A stretch of DNA of 10,154 bases from Chlamydiota bacterium (GTDB lineage Bacteria; Chlamydiota; Chlamydiia; Chlamydiales; Rhabdochlamydiaceae). Position numbers and translations under genes: made by a program. Within the stretch, counting starts at the first letter, position 1; every line of letters begins with the position of its first letter. The DNA is taken from assembly GCA_023269365.1 (NCBI GenBank), contig JAHFTN010000054.1, positions 1 to 10,154 on the forward strand, given 5' to 3'. Positions 1 to 7,277 of this stretch are shown here, piece by piece. The notes beneath the pieces were generated by a model that was given only the letters and a program-made list of their open reading frames with translations, made no database searches and was not told where the DNA came from.

Positions 1-130
1 GTCCAAAATTAATCAGCAGTCCAACTGAGATCCCTGATGCCTTTAAATAATTTATAACCTGCGCTTTATGCTCTGGCAACAGAGCTGTGCAACATTTAAG
101 CTCCACAACGATCACATTCTGTTTTGGTTT
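1..130 (-). pseudogene. GxxExxY-family protein, 5'-truncated remnant, runs off the window
   Basis: Read on the minus strand from 130 down to 2, this gives 43 codons beginning KPKQNVIVVELK and continuing with LLPEHKAQ and GLLINFG. The VIVVELK, LLPEHKAQ.INYLKASG and GLLINFG blocks are the conserved C-terminal half of the GxxExxY family, small proteins of unknown biochemical function. The N-terminal half, including the name-giving GxxExxY stretch, is absent. The codon just upstream is an in-frame TAA at 131-133, inside the dispersed repeat at 131-167, and no start codon is available. The frame is therefore broken exactly at the repeat boundary. The 3' end lies beyond position 1. I call it a gene fragment. 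A frameshift that hides the N-terminal half is unlikely, because transposase-like sequence lies immediately upstream. Confidence 0.75.
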
Positions 131-167
131 TTATCCTGTCCATCCTAATATCTTGTTATTTTTTCTT
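131..167. repeat. Dispersed repeat, uninterrupted copy (empty site of the 193-bp element)
   Basis: Positions 131-155 are identical over 25 bases to 8345-8369, with the core ATCCTGTCCATCCTAATATC. The following bases, GTTATTTTTTCTT, match the far side of the 193-bp element (8567-8580, GATATTTTTTTCTT) apart from one substitution and one T. This copy therefore shows what the site near 8365 looked like before insertion. The reverse complement contains GGATGGACAGGAT, a wording I recall from repeats beside GxxExxY genes in other bacteria. That recollection is unverified. Confidence 0.8.
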
Positions 168-184
168 TTATTTCCTAGAAAAAC

Positions 185-400
185 TCAAACGCTGGTTGCA
201 GGAGCCTGAATCGGGCTAAATTCATCCCGTACTCGACTGCGCAAAGCCTTGCTCAATTCTGAATCTGTACTGGCGTTTGCCAATGTTGAGAAAAAACCAA
301 AAATAGCAGCTTTAAAGTCCTCGAAATGTTCATAGTACGTGTTATAGACAACTCTCTCCTTCATCCATTTCCATAATCGCTCTAGATGACTTCTTTTCTC
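185..400 (-). pseudogene. IS630-family transposase, C-terminal remnant
   Basis: The minus-strand frame from 400 to a TGA at 185-187 encodes 71 residues that include HLERLWKWMKERVVYNTYYE, then a block ending FKAAIFGFF and a tail ending FSPIQAPATSV. The LERLWKWMK..V.YN.YY..F.DFK..I..FF arrangement is the C-terminal end of IS630-type DDE transposases, where the glutamate of LER is the last acidic catalytic residue. An in-frame TGA at 401-403 closes the frame upstream, and the expected YSP.LN segment before LER is not recognisable. Catalytic aspartates and N-terminus are absent, so it cannot encode an active transposase. It begins about 25 bases beyond the end of atpK, so the insertion probably replaced the original downstream flank of the operon. 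I see no terminal inverted repeat that would define the element's ends. Confidence 0.75.
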
Positions 401-426
401 TCAAATGTATTCATGAAGATTCCTCG

Positions 427-849
427 CTAGATAAGCAGCAGGGCGAATACGAAGGCAAAGAGGGAGAATGACTCCACGATGCCAAGAGCGGCAAAACACT
501 TGCCGATGATGGCAGGCTGCTTTGCGGCGGCTTGGATCCCCGTGGCAGCGCACATCCCCTGGTAGATGGAAGAGAAGAGCAGCGCTGTCCCCACAGAAAG
601 GCCGATGCCGATCGCTGAGAGGGGAGAGAGTGTGCCTGCTACGATGCTATTTTTCATGAGGAGCATCAAGACAAAGCCAAAGATCGCCTGAGAAGAGGAG
701 ACGGCGGACATCCCGATAAATTTCCCGTGGTTCTCCTCAACGCGACTCATCACTGCATGAGAAGCCATGCCACTGATGCCGCAACCAATCGCACTGCCTA
801 TGCACCCAAGGCCCAAAACAATTGCGGGTCCTACCATGTTGTAATCCAT
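427..849 (-). CDS. atpK: V-type ATP synthase subunit K (rotor ring proteolipid)
   Basis: This 140-residue, almost entirely hydrophobic protein forms the membrane rotor ring that carries ions past AtpI. It has four predicted membrane helices in two hairpins: about residues 6-28 and 45-66, then 75-98 and 115-139. The ion-binding carboxylate is Glu126 in GIVESFSLF. The matching position of the first hairpin is Gln54 in SSSQAIFGF, so each subunit carries one carboxylate, as in other duplicated K subunits. Ser53, Gln54, Gln97 and Glu126 line up with known Na+ ligands of Enterococcus hirae NtpK. Length agrees with chlamydial AtpK (about 140). AAGGAG lies 8 bases before the ATG within the 15-base gap after atpI, a stronger ribosome site than most in this operon, which suits a subunit needed in many copies. 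It is the last gene of the operon. No terminator is visible after its TAG stop. Confidence 0.95.
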   Translation of the reverse strand: MDYNMVGPAIVLGLGCIGSAIGCGISGMASHAVMSRVEENHGKFIGMSAVSSSQAIFGFVLMLLMKNSIVAGTLSPLSAIGIGLSVGTALLFSSIYQGMCAATGIQAAAKQPAIIGKCFAALGIVESFSLFAFVFALLLI

Positions 850-864
850 AATTTCTGCTCCTTA

Positions 865-2796
865 TCAAGTATGTTCTTTAGATTTTAAACGCATTAAGGG
901 ACGAAGCAACCGCCCGCCCCCTTGGAAAGAATAATGATACCACTCGATGAAATTAAGACGAAGCCCATGTATGATGCCTGTCATTAAACCCATCGAAATT
1001 GCAATCGCATGTCCCGCAATGATCACAAGAACGCCGAGGAAGAGCCCTATCTCCTTTCCAAGAGTGTTAAACGTCTCTGCCATAATCGCCGTCGAAAGGC
1101 CAAGGGCATAGAGACGCAAGTAAGAGAGGACGTCGGCAAAGATCTGGATGAGAGTCGAGATCTCCCCTATCCCCTTCAGCCTTTTTTGCAATAAAGATAA
1201 GGCGATAGCGATGACAATCCCAGTATAGATGACTTGGATCCCAATGGCTGTGCTCTCCTGCTTGCCGATCAGGCCCAAGAAGTAGATCATAGAGGTGGCT
1301 TTGAGGATGGAGGGAAAATAGAGGTAGCTCCCCGCCATAAAAACTACCCACCCCGCCCCTGCCCAATGACGCCAGAGGTTGCGAAGCAAAGAAAGCGCGA
1401 TATGGATGACCCCAATCATCAGCGAGAATTCCAAGAAGACACTTCTAGAAAAATCTTGTTGAATCTCATATTCTAGGTGGCCTCCTTTCGTCGTGACCCC
1501 TTTTTCGAGAAATTCAGCTCCTGAGCTCACCTCTTTTAATTGAGGGAACCGAGAAATCCACAGCTTGTAGACCCCATCTTGTTTCTCCACATGGTAATCT
1601 GCCTTCTTGACAACTGCGTAGTGCAAGACAGAGACTTTTTCGAGCCAACTTTTAGGTGGCAGCTGGAGCCCAAAAAATGCAGCCGTAAGGACTCCCCATA
1701 CGATGCATCCCATCGACAAGATGGTGGCCATCTTGAGAAAGCGTTTAGCCCCCGACTTCATGTGGGGAAATCGATATTTACAAAATAGACACAACGCCAG
1801 ATACAATAGCCCATAGCCGCCGTCATTGACGATGATCGAGAAAAAAAGGACAAAAGCCCAAAAAACCCAAGGCGACGGGTCGTGATCTTTGGGAGCCGGG
1901 ATGTCGTAAATCTTGACGAGCCCCTCTCCAATGAGGGGAACCCCCTTATTTTCCATGTAGGTGGGGACCCTGTCTTGCTCTTCGATGGAGATCTCTTCAC
2001 AATGCACAGCCATCCCATCGATGAAGGAATAGAGGAGCGTAAGCTTATTAACAGGGACCCAAGCTTCGACTGCAAACAGGGCATTTTCAAGGGGAAAAGA
2101 GAGCTCTTTTTTTGCAGAAAGCAAATGAAAATCATTCAGGCGCTGCAATAAGAACTCATGCAAAAATGTGTAGTGTCCCGCATAGCCTTTCAGCTCTGCT
2201 TCGAGCTGATGCAGAGATTCCTTTACAAACCCCAGATGGGCCTGCAACTCCCCAAGTGGGCGATCGATCCTCATCTCGACCCTCTCTGGAGAAGCAATCG
2301 GTTCTTTATTGATCGCTAAAAAATAGTCGAGATCGTAATCCGTAGAGAGATAGATCATCCCCTCCTGAGGAGAGATCAGAGGCGTTTTTCTCGATTTATT
2401 GCAGAAAAACTGAAAATGGAGTTTTCCCTCTTTTTCAATAAAATCGATGTCCTCTAAGGAGAAATTTCCCAGGGGAGCAACCCTGAAGATCTCCAATTCC
2501 AAAAGGCGCCTCTCTTCTGCTAAACGCTCCACTTCTGCTTTTAAACTTAAGATGCGCAAAGCGACCTCATCGGCAAAATTTAAATCCCCCTCCCCTTCAT
2601 AGGCCTTTTTTAGAGGGAGCTTGCGCAAGATCTTCATCGCCCCGAGCAGGTGCTGAATTTCTAGGGGAAGCTCGATCTTTTTCTTCGCATGGGAAGGGAT
2701 AAATTCGACGATCCCCATCTTTTGCGCCCTACTGAAAAAATCGTCGAGTTCCTCTTTGACTCCCATGATTAGATACTTTTTTACATCGATAATCAT
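865..2796 (-). CDS. atpI: V-type ATP synthase subunit I (a-type stator/ion channel subunit)
   Basis: This 643-residue protein is the membrane stator that supplies the ion half-channels and anchors the peripheral stalk. Residues 1-305 are a soluble domain with charged coiled-coil stretches near 85-105 and 190-230. From about 308 onward there are several membrane helices, the first being WVFWAFVLFFSIIVNDGGYG. The essential arginine facing the rotor ring is Arg561 in LSYLRLYALGLS (557-568). The usual GHA (595-597), HGLRLNFIEWY (610-620) and GGGRLLRPL elements follow. Length is normal for the family. The ATG overlaps the atpD stop as ATGA, so translation is probably coupled. AGGA lies about 11 bases upstream. 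The region at about 375-450 between the first and later helices is a long non-membrane insert with poor similarity to what I recall of other I subunits. Confidence 0.96.
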   Translation of the reverse strand: MIIDVKKYLIMGVKEELDDFFSRAQKMGIVEFIPSHAKKKIELPLEIQHLLGAMKILRKLPLKKAYEGEGDLNFADEVALRILSLKAEVERLAEERRLLELEIFRVAPLGNFSLEDIDFIEKEGKLHFQFFCNKSRKTPLISPQEGMIYLSTDYDLDYFLAINKEPIASPERVEMRIDRPLGELQAHLGFVKESLHQLEAELKGYAGHYTFLHEFLLQRLNDFHLLSAKKELSFPLENALFAVEAWVPVNKLTLLYSFIDGMAVHCEEISIEEQDRVPTYMENKGVPLIGEGLVKIYDIPAPKDHDPSPWVFWAFVLFFSIIVNDGGYGLLYLALCLFCKYRFPHMKSGAKRFLKMATILSMGCIVWGVLTAAFFGLQLPPKSWLEKVSVLHYAVVKKADYHVEKQDGVYKLWISRFPQLKEVSSGAEFLEKGVTTKGGHLEYEIQQDFSRSVFLEFSLMIGVIHIALSLLRNLWRHWAGAGWVVFMAGSYLYFPSILKATSMIYFLGLIGKQESTAIGIQVIYTGIVIAIALSLLQKRLKGIGEISTLIQIFADVLSYLRLYALGLSTAIMAETFNTLGKEIGLFLGVLVIIAGHAIAISMGLMTGIIHGLRLNFIEWYHYSFQGGGRLLRPLMRLKSKEHT

Positions 2797-3410
2797 GAGG
2801 CATTCCTCGCGTTGCGCTGCAAAATCTTCTTCTTCGCCACCTTCGCCTGTGATACCGCCGCTAGCTGCTGATCGCCTAAGAAGATCTTGATCTTTTTAAT
2901 GTCGAAAAGCGCTCGAGGGATCAAAATCTTCTCGAACAGGTTCACACGGATAGACACCTCTTTAAGCTCTTTTTCTAGGGCTTGTTTTTTCTCTTCCACT
3001 ACGCGGATCTTCTCTCTGATCGTAACGAGATGCTTAACCCCTAAAATTGCCGACTCAAACCAAACAGGGGTATCAAATAAAGAGTAGCTAGGAGGCTCAA
3101 AAGTAATCCCCTTGAAATAGGGAACATCTATTCCTGCAATGTTTTCCTGAACCCGCTCGACCTCTTTGATTGCAACGGCTGCAAAAAGATCGGTCGCCCT
3201 TTGCTCAGTAAAAAGGGAGGCGTATTGAGAGACCCTCTCCTCTGCGATGGAGAACTCAGAAAGAAGCTGCTCGATCTCACTTTGCGCTTGATTTACCTCA
3301 ATTTGCAAGAGCGCTTTTTTAAGCTGCAGAGTAGGTAAATACTTGCGCAAACGCCCTAGCTTCACCTGTTCTATGCGCAGCTGTGTCTTTGTAAGTTTTA
3401 CCTGTGCCAT
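2793..3410 (-). CDS. atpD: V-type ATP synthase subunit D (central rotor stalk)
   Basis: This 205-residue, mostly helical protein is the axle that turns inside the A/B hexamer and passes torque to the membrane ring. The N-terminal LTKTQLRIEQVKLGRLRKYL (residues 6-25) and the C-terminal stretch with RVNLFEKILIPRALFDIKKI are the conserved antiparallel coiled-coil halves of the family. The middle (about 80-125) is the variable globular part. The start lies one base after the atpB stop (TAG C ATG), and there is no convincing Shine-Dalgarno sequence (AGAAATTAGC precedes the ATG). Expression is therefore probably by reinitiation after atpB. Its stop overlaps the atpI start by 4 bases. This gene is the V-ATPase D subunit and must not be confused with F-type atpD (beta). 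Confidence 0.95.
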   Translation of the reverse strand: MAQVKLTKTQLRIEQVKLGRLRKYLPTLQLKKALLQIEVNQAQSEIEQLLSEFSIAEERVSQYASLFTEQRATDLFAAVAIKEVERVQENIAGIDVPYFKGITFEPPSYSLFDTPVWFESAILGVKHLVTIREKIRVVEEKKQALEKELKEVSIRVNLFEKILIPRALFDIKKIKIFLGDQQLAAVSQAKVAKKKILQRNARNAS

Positions 3411-3411
3411 G

Positions 3412-4713
3412 CTAATTTCTGGGCCAGTATTTATCGATCAGAGTTTGTTTAATCCCCACCTCATGCTGATCAAAACACTCAGCGAGCGTCTTCCATCCCC
3501 AATCCAGCGCCTCTTCTAGAGAGACGTTTAGGTGCAAGTTCATCATCCTCTCTTCAAAAAGAATGCAAAAATGCAGTAGCTTCTCATCCCACTTAGAAAT
3601 TCTAAAGCCCATACTCTGCCGCTCTCTTGCCTTTTTTGAATCTGCATACAAGCGGATCTGCGCGTTTGCGACATCGCCATGGTCTTCTCTTGTGACTTTT
3701 CCTATCACCTGCTGCTTTAGGCGAGAGAGAGACCCGAAGGGGTCGATCCTTCCTCCATGAAGATAAAACTGCCCCTCCGTGATATATCCTGTATTATCGG
3801 GGATCGGGTGGGTCACATCCCCCCCCGGCATCGTCGTGACAGAGATGATCGTGATGGATCCACTCCCATCGATATCTACCGCCTTCTCGTAACGAGAAGC
3901 TAGATCGGAATAGAGAGAGCCTGGATATCCCCGATTCGAAGGGACCTGATCCATCGTGATCATAATCTCTTTAAGGGCATCAGCAAAAGCGGTCATGTCG
4001 GTTAGAAGAACCAACACATCTTTATCTTGGATCGCAAACCGCTCCGCACAGGCCAACACCATATCGGGAACGAGGATACATTCGACTGCCGGATCGATCG
4101 CCTTATGGATAAACATCAACGTCTTTTCTAAAGAACCCGACTTTTCTGCGTTGTCGATAAAGGCTTGATAATCATCAAAGCGCAGCCCCATCCCCCCGAT
4201 GATCACCACATCGGCATCGGTCTGATTCGCAATCCTCATGAGAAGCTCGTTGTAAGGCTCTCCTGCCACGGAAAAGATGGGGATCTTTTGCGATTTGACA
4301 AGGCAGTTGAACACATCGATCATCGGAATGTTTGTGCGCACAAGGTCACGTGGAATGATCCTTTTCACGGGATTGAATGAGGCGGATCCCACCTCTATAG
4401 AATCGCCGACGACAGCGGGCCCCCCGTCGATGGGCACCCCAGCCCCATCAAACCGTCTTCCTAAGAGGGAATCTCCACAAGTCACCTGAATTTGCCTTCC
4501 TAAAAAGACCACCCGATCATTTGTCGCGATGCCGCGCGTATTTTCAAAGCATTGCAAAGTCACAGATTCTCCTTCGATGCGCAGTACCGAAGCGTAGGTC
4601 TGGGTCCCATTTTTCTTATACACGCGCGCGAGCTCTCCCAAAGAGACCCCCTGAGCTGTCACAGTAATGAGGTTTCCCCTCATGTTGACAATTCGATCGT
4701 AGACTTTTTTCAT
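3412..4713 (-). CDS. atpB: V-type ATP synthase subunit B (non-catalytic nucleotide-binding subunit)
   Basis: This 433-residue subunit alternates with AtpA in the soluble hexamer. It begins with a beta-barrel domain (about residues 5-75), followed by the RecA-like domain. The P-loop position reads SVAGEPYNELL (148-158), lacking the GK[ST] of a working Walker A, as expected for B subunits that contribute to but do not catalyse hydrolysis. Other family blocks are VLVLLTDMTAFADALKEI (233-250), PSNRGYPGSLYSDLASRYEK (258-277), GSLSRL (327-332), which carries the arginine finger region, and TREDHGDVANAQ (341-352). The length is normal. The ATG overlaps the atpA stop as ATGA, which ties production of A and B together one-to-one. 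Confidence 0.97.
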   Translation of the reverse strand: MKKVYDRIVNMRGNLITVTAQGVSLGELARVYKKNGTQTYASVLRIEGESVTLQCFENTRGIATNDRVVFLGRQIQVTCGDSLLGRRFDGAGVPIDGGPAVVGDSIEVGSASFNPVKRIIPRDLVRTNIPMIDVFNCLVKSQKIPIFSVAGEPYNELLMRIANQTDADVVIIGGMGLRFDDYQAFIDNAEKSGSLEKTLMFIHKAIDPAVECILVPDMVLACAERFAIQDKDVLVLLTDMTAFADALKEIMITMDQVPSNRGYPGSLYSDLASRYEKAVDIDGSGSITIISVTTMPGGDVTHPIPDNTGYITEGQFYLHGGRIDPFGSLSRLKQQVIGKVTREDHGDVANAQIRLYADSKKARERQSMGFRISKWDEKLLHFCILFEERMMNLHLNVSLEEALDWGWKTLAECFDQHEVGIKQTLIDKYWPRN

Positions 4714-6494
4714 TGCCCTACCTGCTCTAGCTTATGTTCTATGCTTTTAAAGATCTCATCATATTTGGGCGATTTAAAAGAGATAAAATTCATGTTTTTA
4801 AGGGTATTTTGCAACTCTAAAAAAAATTGACGCGCCTCATCATGCGTGTCAAACCCAAACTTAGCATTGAAAATGCGCCAGATGAGTTTAAAGAGGCCAA
4901 TCTGTCTTTCAAGTGGGCAATAACAATCTTCTTTATCAAAGGCGTTTTGTTGTAAGTAGGAAAATTCAAATAGCTCCGACTTGAGGTGGGTGATCATATC
5001 CCCCATCGAAATCCCCTCCTCCCCAACCACTTCCATCCGCTTGCCGATCTCATCCCCTTCTCTTAACATCTTTGCCGCTAAGTTGACCATCTTGCCCCAT
5101 CCCGCCACCTTGCGCTCTAACACGGTCCCGACATCATCGACATATTTACTCCAAGAGATCAAAGGGTCGATTGCCGGGTATCTGCGCGCATTGGAACGTT
5201 CCCAGGAAAGACCTAAAAAGGCTCCCACCACAGAAAGGGTCGCTTGAGTGACCGGCTCTTCGAAATTCCCTCCCGCAGGAGAGACCGTGCCCCCGATGGT
5301 CATCGAGCCTAGTTTCCCATTTTTAAGCTGAACGACACCTGAGCGCTCGTAGAATGCACAGATCCTCGATGCTAGATACGCAGGAAACGCCTCTTCTCCC
5401 GGTATCTCTTCCAAACGCCCCGACATCTCCCTCATCGCCTGTGCCCATCTGGATGTCGAGTCGGCAAGGAGCAAGACATCTAGCCCCATCTGCCTGTAGT
5501 ACTCTGCGATAGTAGCTCCCATGTAGATCGAAGCTTCCCTTGCTGCAACGGGCATCGAAGAGGTGTTGCAAATGATCACGGTGCGCTGCATCAGCGGCTC
5601 GTTGGTATGAGGATCGATCATATGGGGAAAACTACGCAATACCTCGACAACTTCACCTGCTCGCTCTCCGCAGGCGACGACAACGACGATGTCCACAGCA
5701 GCGTATTTAGAAAGGTGGTGCTGAAGTACCGTCTTGCCCGCCCCAAAAGGCCCAGGAGAACAAAACGTCCCCCCTTTTAACACGGGAAATTGAGTGTCGA
5801 CAATCCGTAGCCCGATATCCATCATGGAAGTGGCTTTCACCCTCTCCCCTTCAAATAGAGGGATTTTCACTGGCCATTTCTGAACCATGCTGATGAGGTG
5901 TTCTTTCTCGTGGACATCAACGACTTTAGCTACGACAGTATCGATGGTGTATGAGCCGGGCTTGATGACCCAACTCACCGTATATTCCCCCATAAACGTA
6001 AAGGGCACCATGATCTGATGGGGAAACCGCCCTTCTGCTGTAAAGCCGATGGCGTCTCCCCTAACGAGAAGATCTCCCACCTTAGCTGTCGGATGAAAAT
6101 CCCAATGGTGGACCCGATCTAAAGGCTGAATATAGACACCGCGAGACAAAAACAATCCCGTTGCATCCGCTACTTTCTCCAAAGGATTTTGCAACCCGTC
6201 GAAGATGGAAGTCAGCAAACCTGGACCCAGCTCTGCTTCGAGCAGGTGGGAAGAAAATTCGACAGCGGTATTGAGTCGAATCCCCCGCGTATCTTCAAAC
6301 ACCTGAATTTTCGCCTCATCTCCCACAATTTCAATCACCTCGGCCTTCAAAGAGATCCCTCCACCGAGCCGCACCATGCAGACTTCCCCTTGGTAGATAT
6401 CTCCCTGAAATTCGACATGCAACAGATTTCCAAAGGCTTGAGTCACTTTCCCTGTAGCAATCAACTTTTCTTCACTGCGTGAGGCTTCTTTCAT
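4710..6494 (-). CDS. atpA: V-type ATP synthase subunit A (catalytic subunit)
   Basis: This 594-residue subunit carries the ATP-hydrolysing (or ATP-making) site. Domains run in the usual order. The N-terminal barrel spans about 8-75. The extra non-homologous region that separates A from B and F-type subunits spans about 115-200. The RecA-like domain has Walker A GPFGAGKT (248-255), the catalytic glutamate region CGERAGEV (275-282) and Walker B LLLADSTSRWA (341-351). It is followed by PGEEAFPAYLASRI (365-378) and NARRYPAIDPL (435-445), then a helical C-terminal domain. All catalytic residues appear intact. The ATG lies 3 bases after the stop of the DUF2764 gene. The upstream sequence AAGTGGATAGACA offers only a weak ribosome site, so translational coupling is likely. 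Its stop overlaps the atpB start. Confidence 0.97.
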   Translation of the reverse strand: MKEASRSEEKLIATGKVTQAFGNLLHVEFQGDIYQGEVCMVRLGGGISLKAEVIEIVGDEAKIQVFEDTRGIRLNTAVEFSSHLLEAELGPGLLTSIFDGLQNPLEKVADATGLFLSRGVYIQPLDRVHHWDFHPTAKVGDLLVRGDAIGFTAEGRFPHQIMVPFTFMGEYTVSWVIKPGSYTIDTVVAKVVDVHEKEHLISMVQKWPVKIPLFEGERVKATSMMDIGLRIVDTQFPVLKGGTFCSPGPFGAGKTVLQHHLSKYAAVDIVVVVACGERAGEVVEVLRSFPHMIDPHTNEPLMQRTVIICNTSSMPVAAREASIYMGATIAEYYRQMGLDVLLLADSTSRWAQAMREMSGRLEEIPGEEAFPAYLASRICAFYERSGVVQLKNGKLGSMTIGGTVSPAGGNFEEPVTQATLSVVGAFLGLSWERSNARRYPAIDPLISWSKYVDDVGTVLERKVAGWGKMVNLAAKMLREGDEIGKRMEVVGEEGISMGDMITHLKSELFEFSYLQQNAFDKEDCYCPLERQIGLFKLIWRIFNAKFGFDTHDEARQFFLELQNTLKNMNFISFKSPKYDEIFKSIEHKLEQVGQ

Positions 6495-6497
6495 TGT

Positions 6498-7271
6498 CTA
6501 TCCACTTGTAAAGGTATCTAAAATCATTTTTCCCTTATCTCTATCCAATTCGAACAGATTCTCCACAATCATCCACTGAGCCACATAACACAAAATCTTG
6601 CCTATAGAAAATACTTCCCTTTCTGCCATCTGCTCTAGGTAGGTAAATCGGTATTTGGCAAAGGCGATATGCTCTGCCCAGGGATCGGCATAACAAGAGG
6701 AAATCAATTCCTTAAGATCTGTATATTCCACTGGAGGATCGTACTGATCAGTATCTTTTTGAGCAAGAAGATGCGCTACAAAAGGATCCTGGGGATCTTC
6801 GAATTGCAACTCTTTAGCAAGATCTCTTCCCACCAGCTTAGCGCGCAGTCCCACAAGAACTAAACGGCTCTCCCTTTCAAAAATTAAGTACGCACGCAAA
6901 AACCCTGTGTGCCTAGCGATCTCCTCATTAAAAAAAAGGGCGAGTAACCCAGAGAAATGCCTGACTTTATCTGTCGTATTCTCAAATTGATCCAAAAAAT
7001 CAAATGCATATTCGGGAAGAGAGGTCTTGACAAGGAGAGCCTCATCGAGCTCTTTCTCACTTAAATTCCCTCGAGGATCGATCGCCTCTTCCATGAAAAG
7101 GGAGCGAATATTGCAAAGATCTACAAAGAGGCGCAACACCTTGACCTGAGCAGCGTCCTTCCGGCTCAACCCCAACTTAAGGCGCATGACCAGCTCTTCG
7201 AAGCTGATCTCAGGCCGGTGGTCGATAGACAAGGGGGGAAGTGAGGGGACAATAAAATAATAATTTCGCAT
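6498..7271 (-). CDS. DUF2764 family protein of the V-ATPase operon (possible C/d-like subunit)
   Basis: This 257-residue protein lacks signal peptide, membrane helix and nucleotide-binding motifs. It starts MRNYYFIVPSLPPL, the typical opening of the DUF2764 family that accompanies chlamydial and spirochaetal V-ATPases (CT309 in C. trachomatis, from memory). It is acidic and probably largely helical. The C-terminal part, YLEQMAEREVFSIGKILCYV followed by AQWMIVENLFEL, recalls the end of V-ATPase C/d subunits, where an aromatic-rich helix of the form YLL.KE.EI.NLR packs into the cup sitting on the rotor ring. It lies between atpE and atpA, the slot held by the C and F genes in Thermus-type operons, with 6 and 3 bases of spacing. 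AGGA precedes the ATG by 6 bases. The family identification is firm. The subunit role is my inference from position and faint C-terminal resemblance. Confidence 0.88.
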   Translation of the reverse strand: MRNYYFIVPSLPPLSIDHRPEISFEELVMRLKLGLSRKDAAQVKVLRLFVDLCNIRSLFMEEAIDPRGNLSEKELDEALLVKTSLPEYAFDFLDQFENTTDKVRHFSGLLALFFNEEIARHTGFLRAYLIFERESRLVLVGLRAKLVGRDLAKELQFEDPQDPFVAHLLAQKDTDQYDPPVEYTDLKELISSCYADPWAEHIAFAKYRFTYLEQMAEREVFSIGKILCYVAQWMIVENLFELDRDKGKMILDTFTSG

Positions 7272-7277
7272 CCCATC

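Noticed and set aside
1009..2312. Several plus-strand and alternative-frame open frames of 60-125 codons opposite or inside atpI.
   Set aside because: They overlap a well-supported conserved gene in other frames, and their translations are low-complexity shadows without family motifs.
4240..4290. Missing GK[ST] in the P-loop of AtpB, which could suggest an inactivated gene.
   Set aside because: A degenerate P-loop is normal for the non-catalytic B subunit. All other family blocks are intact.
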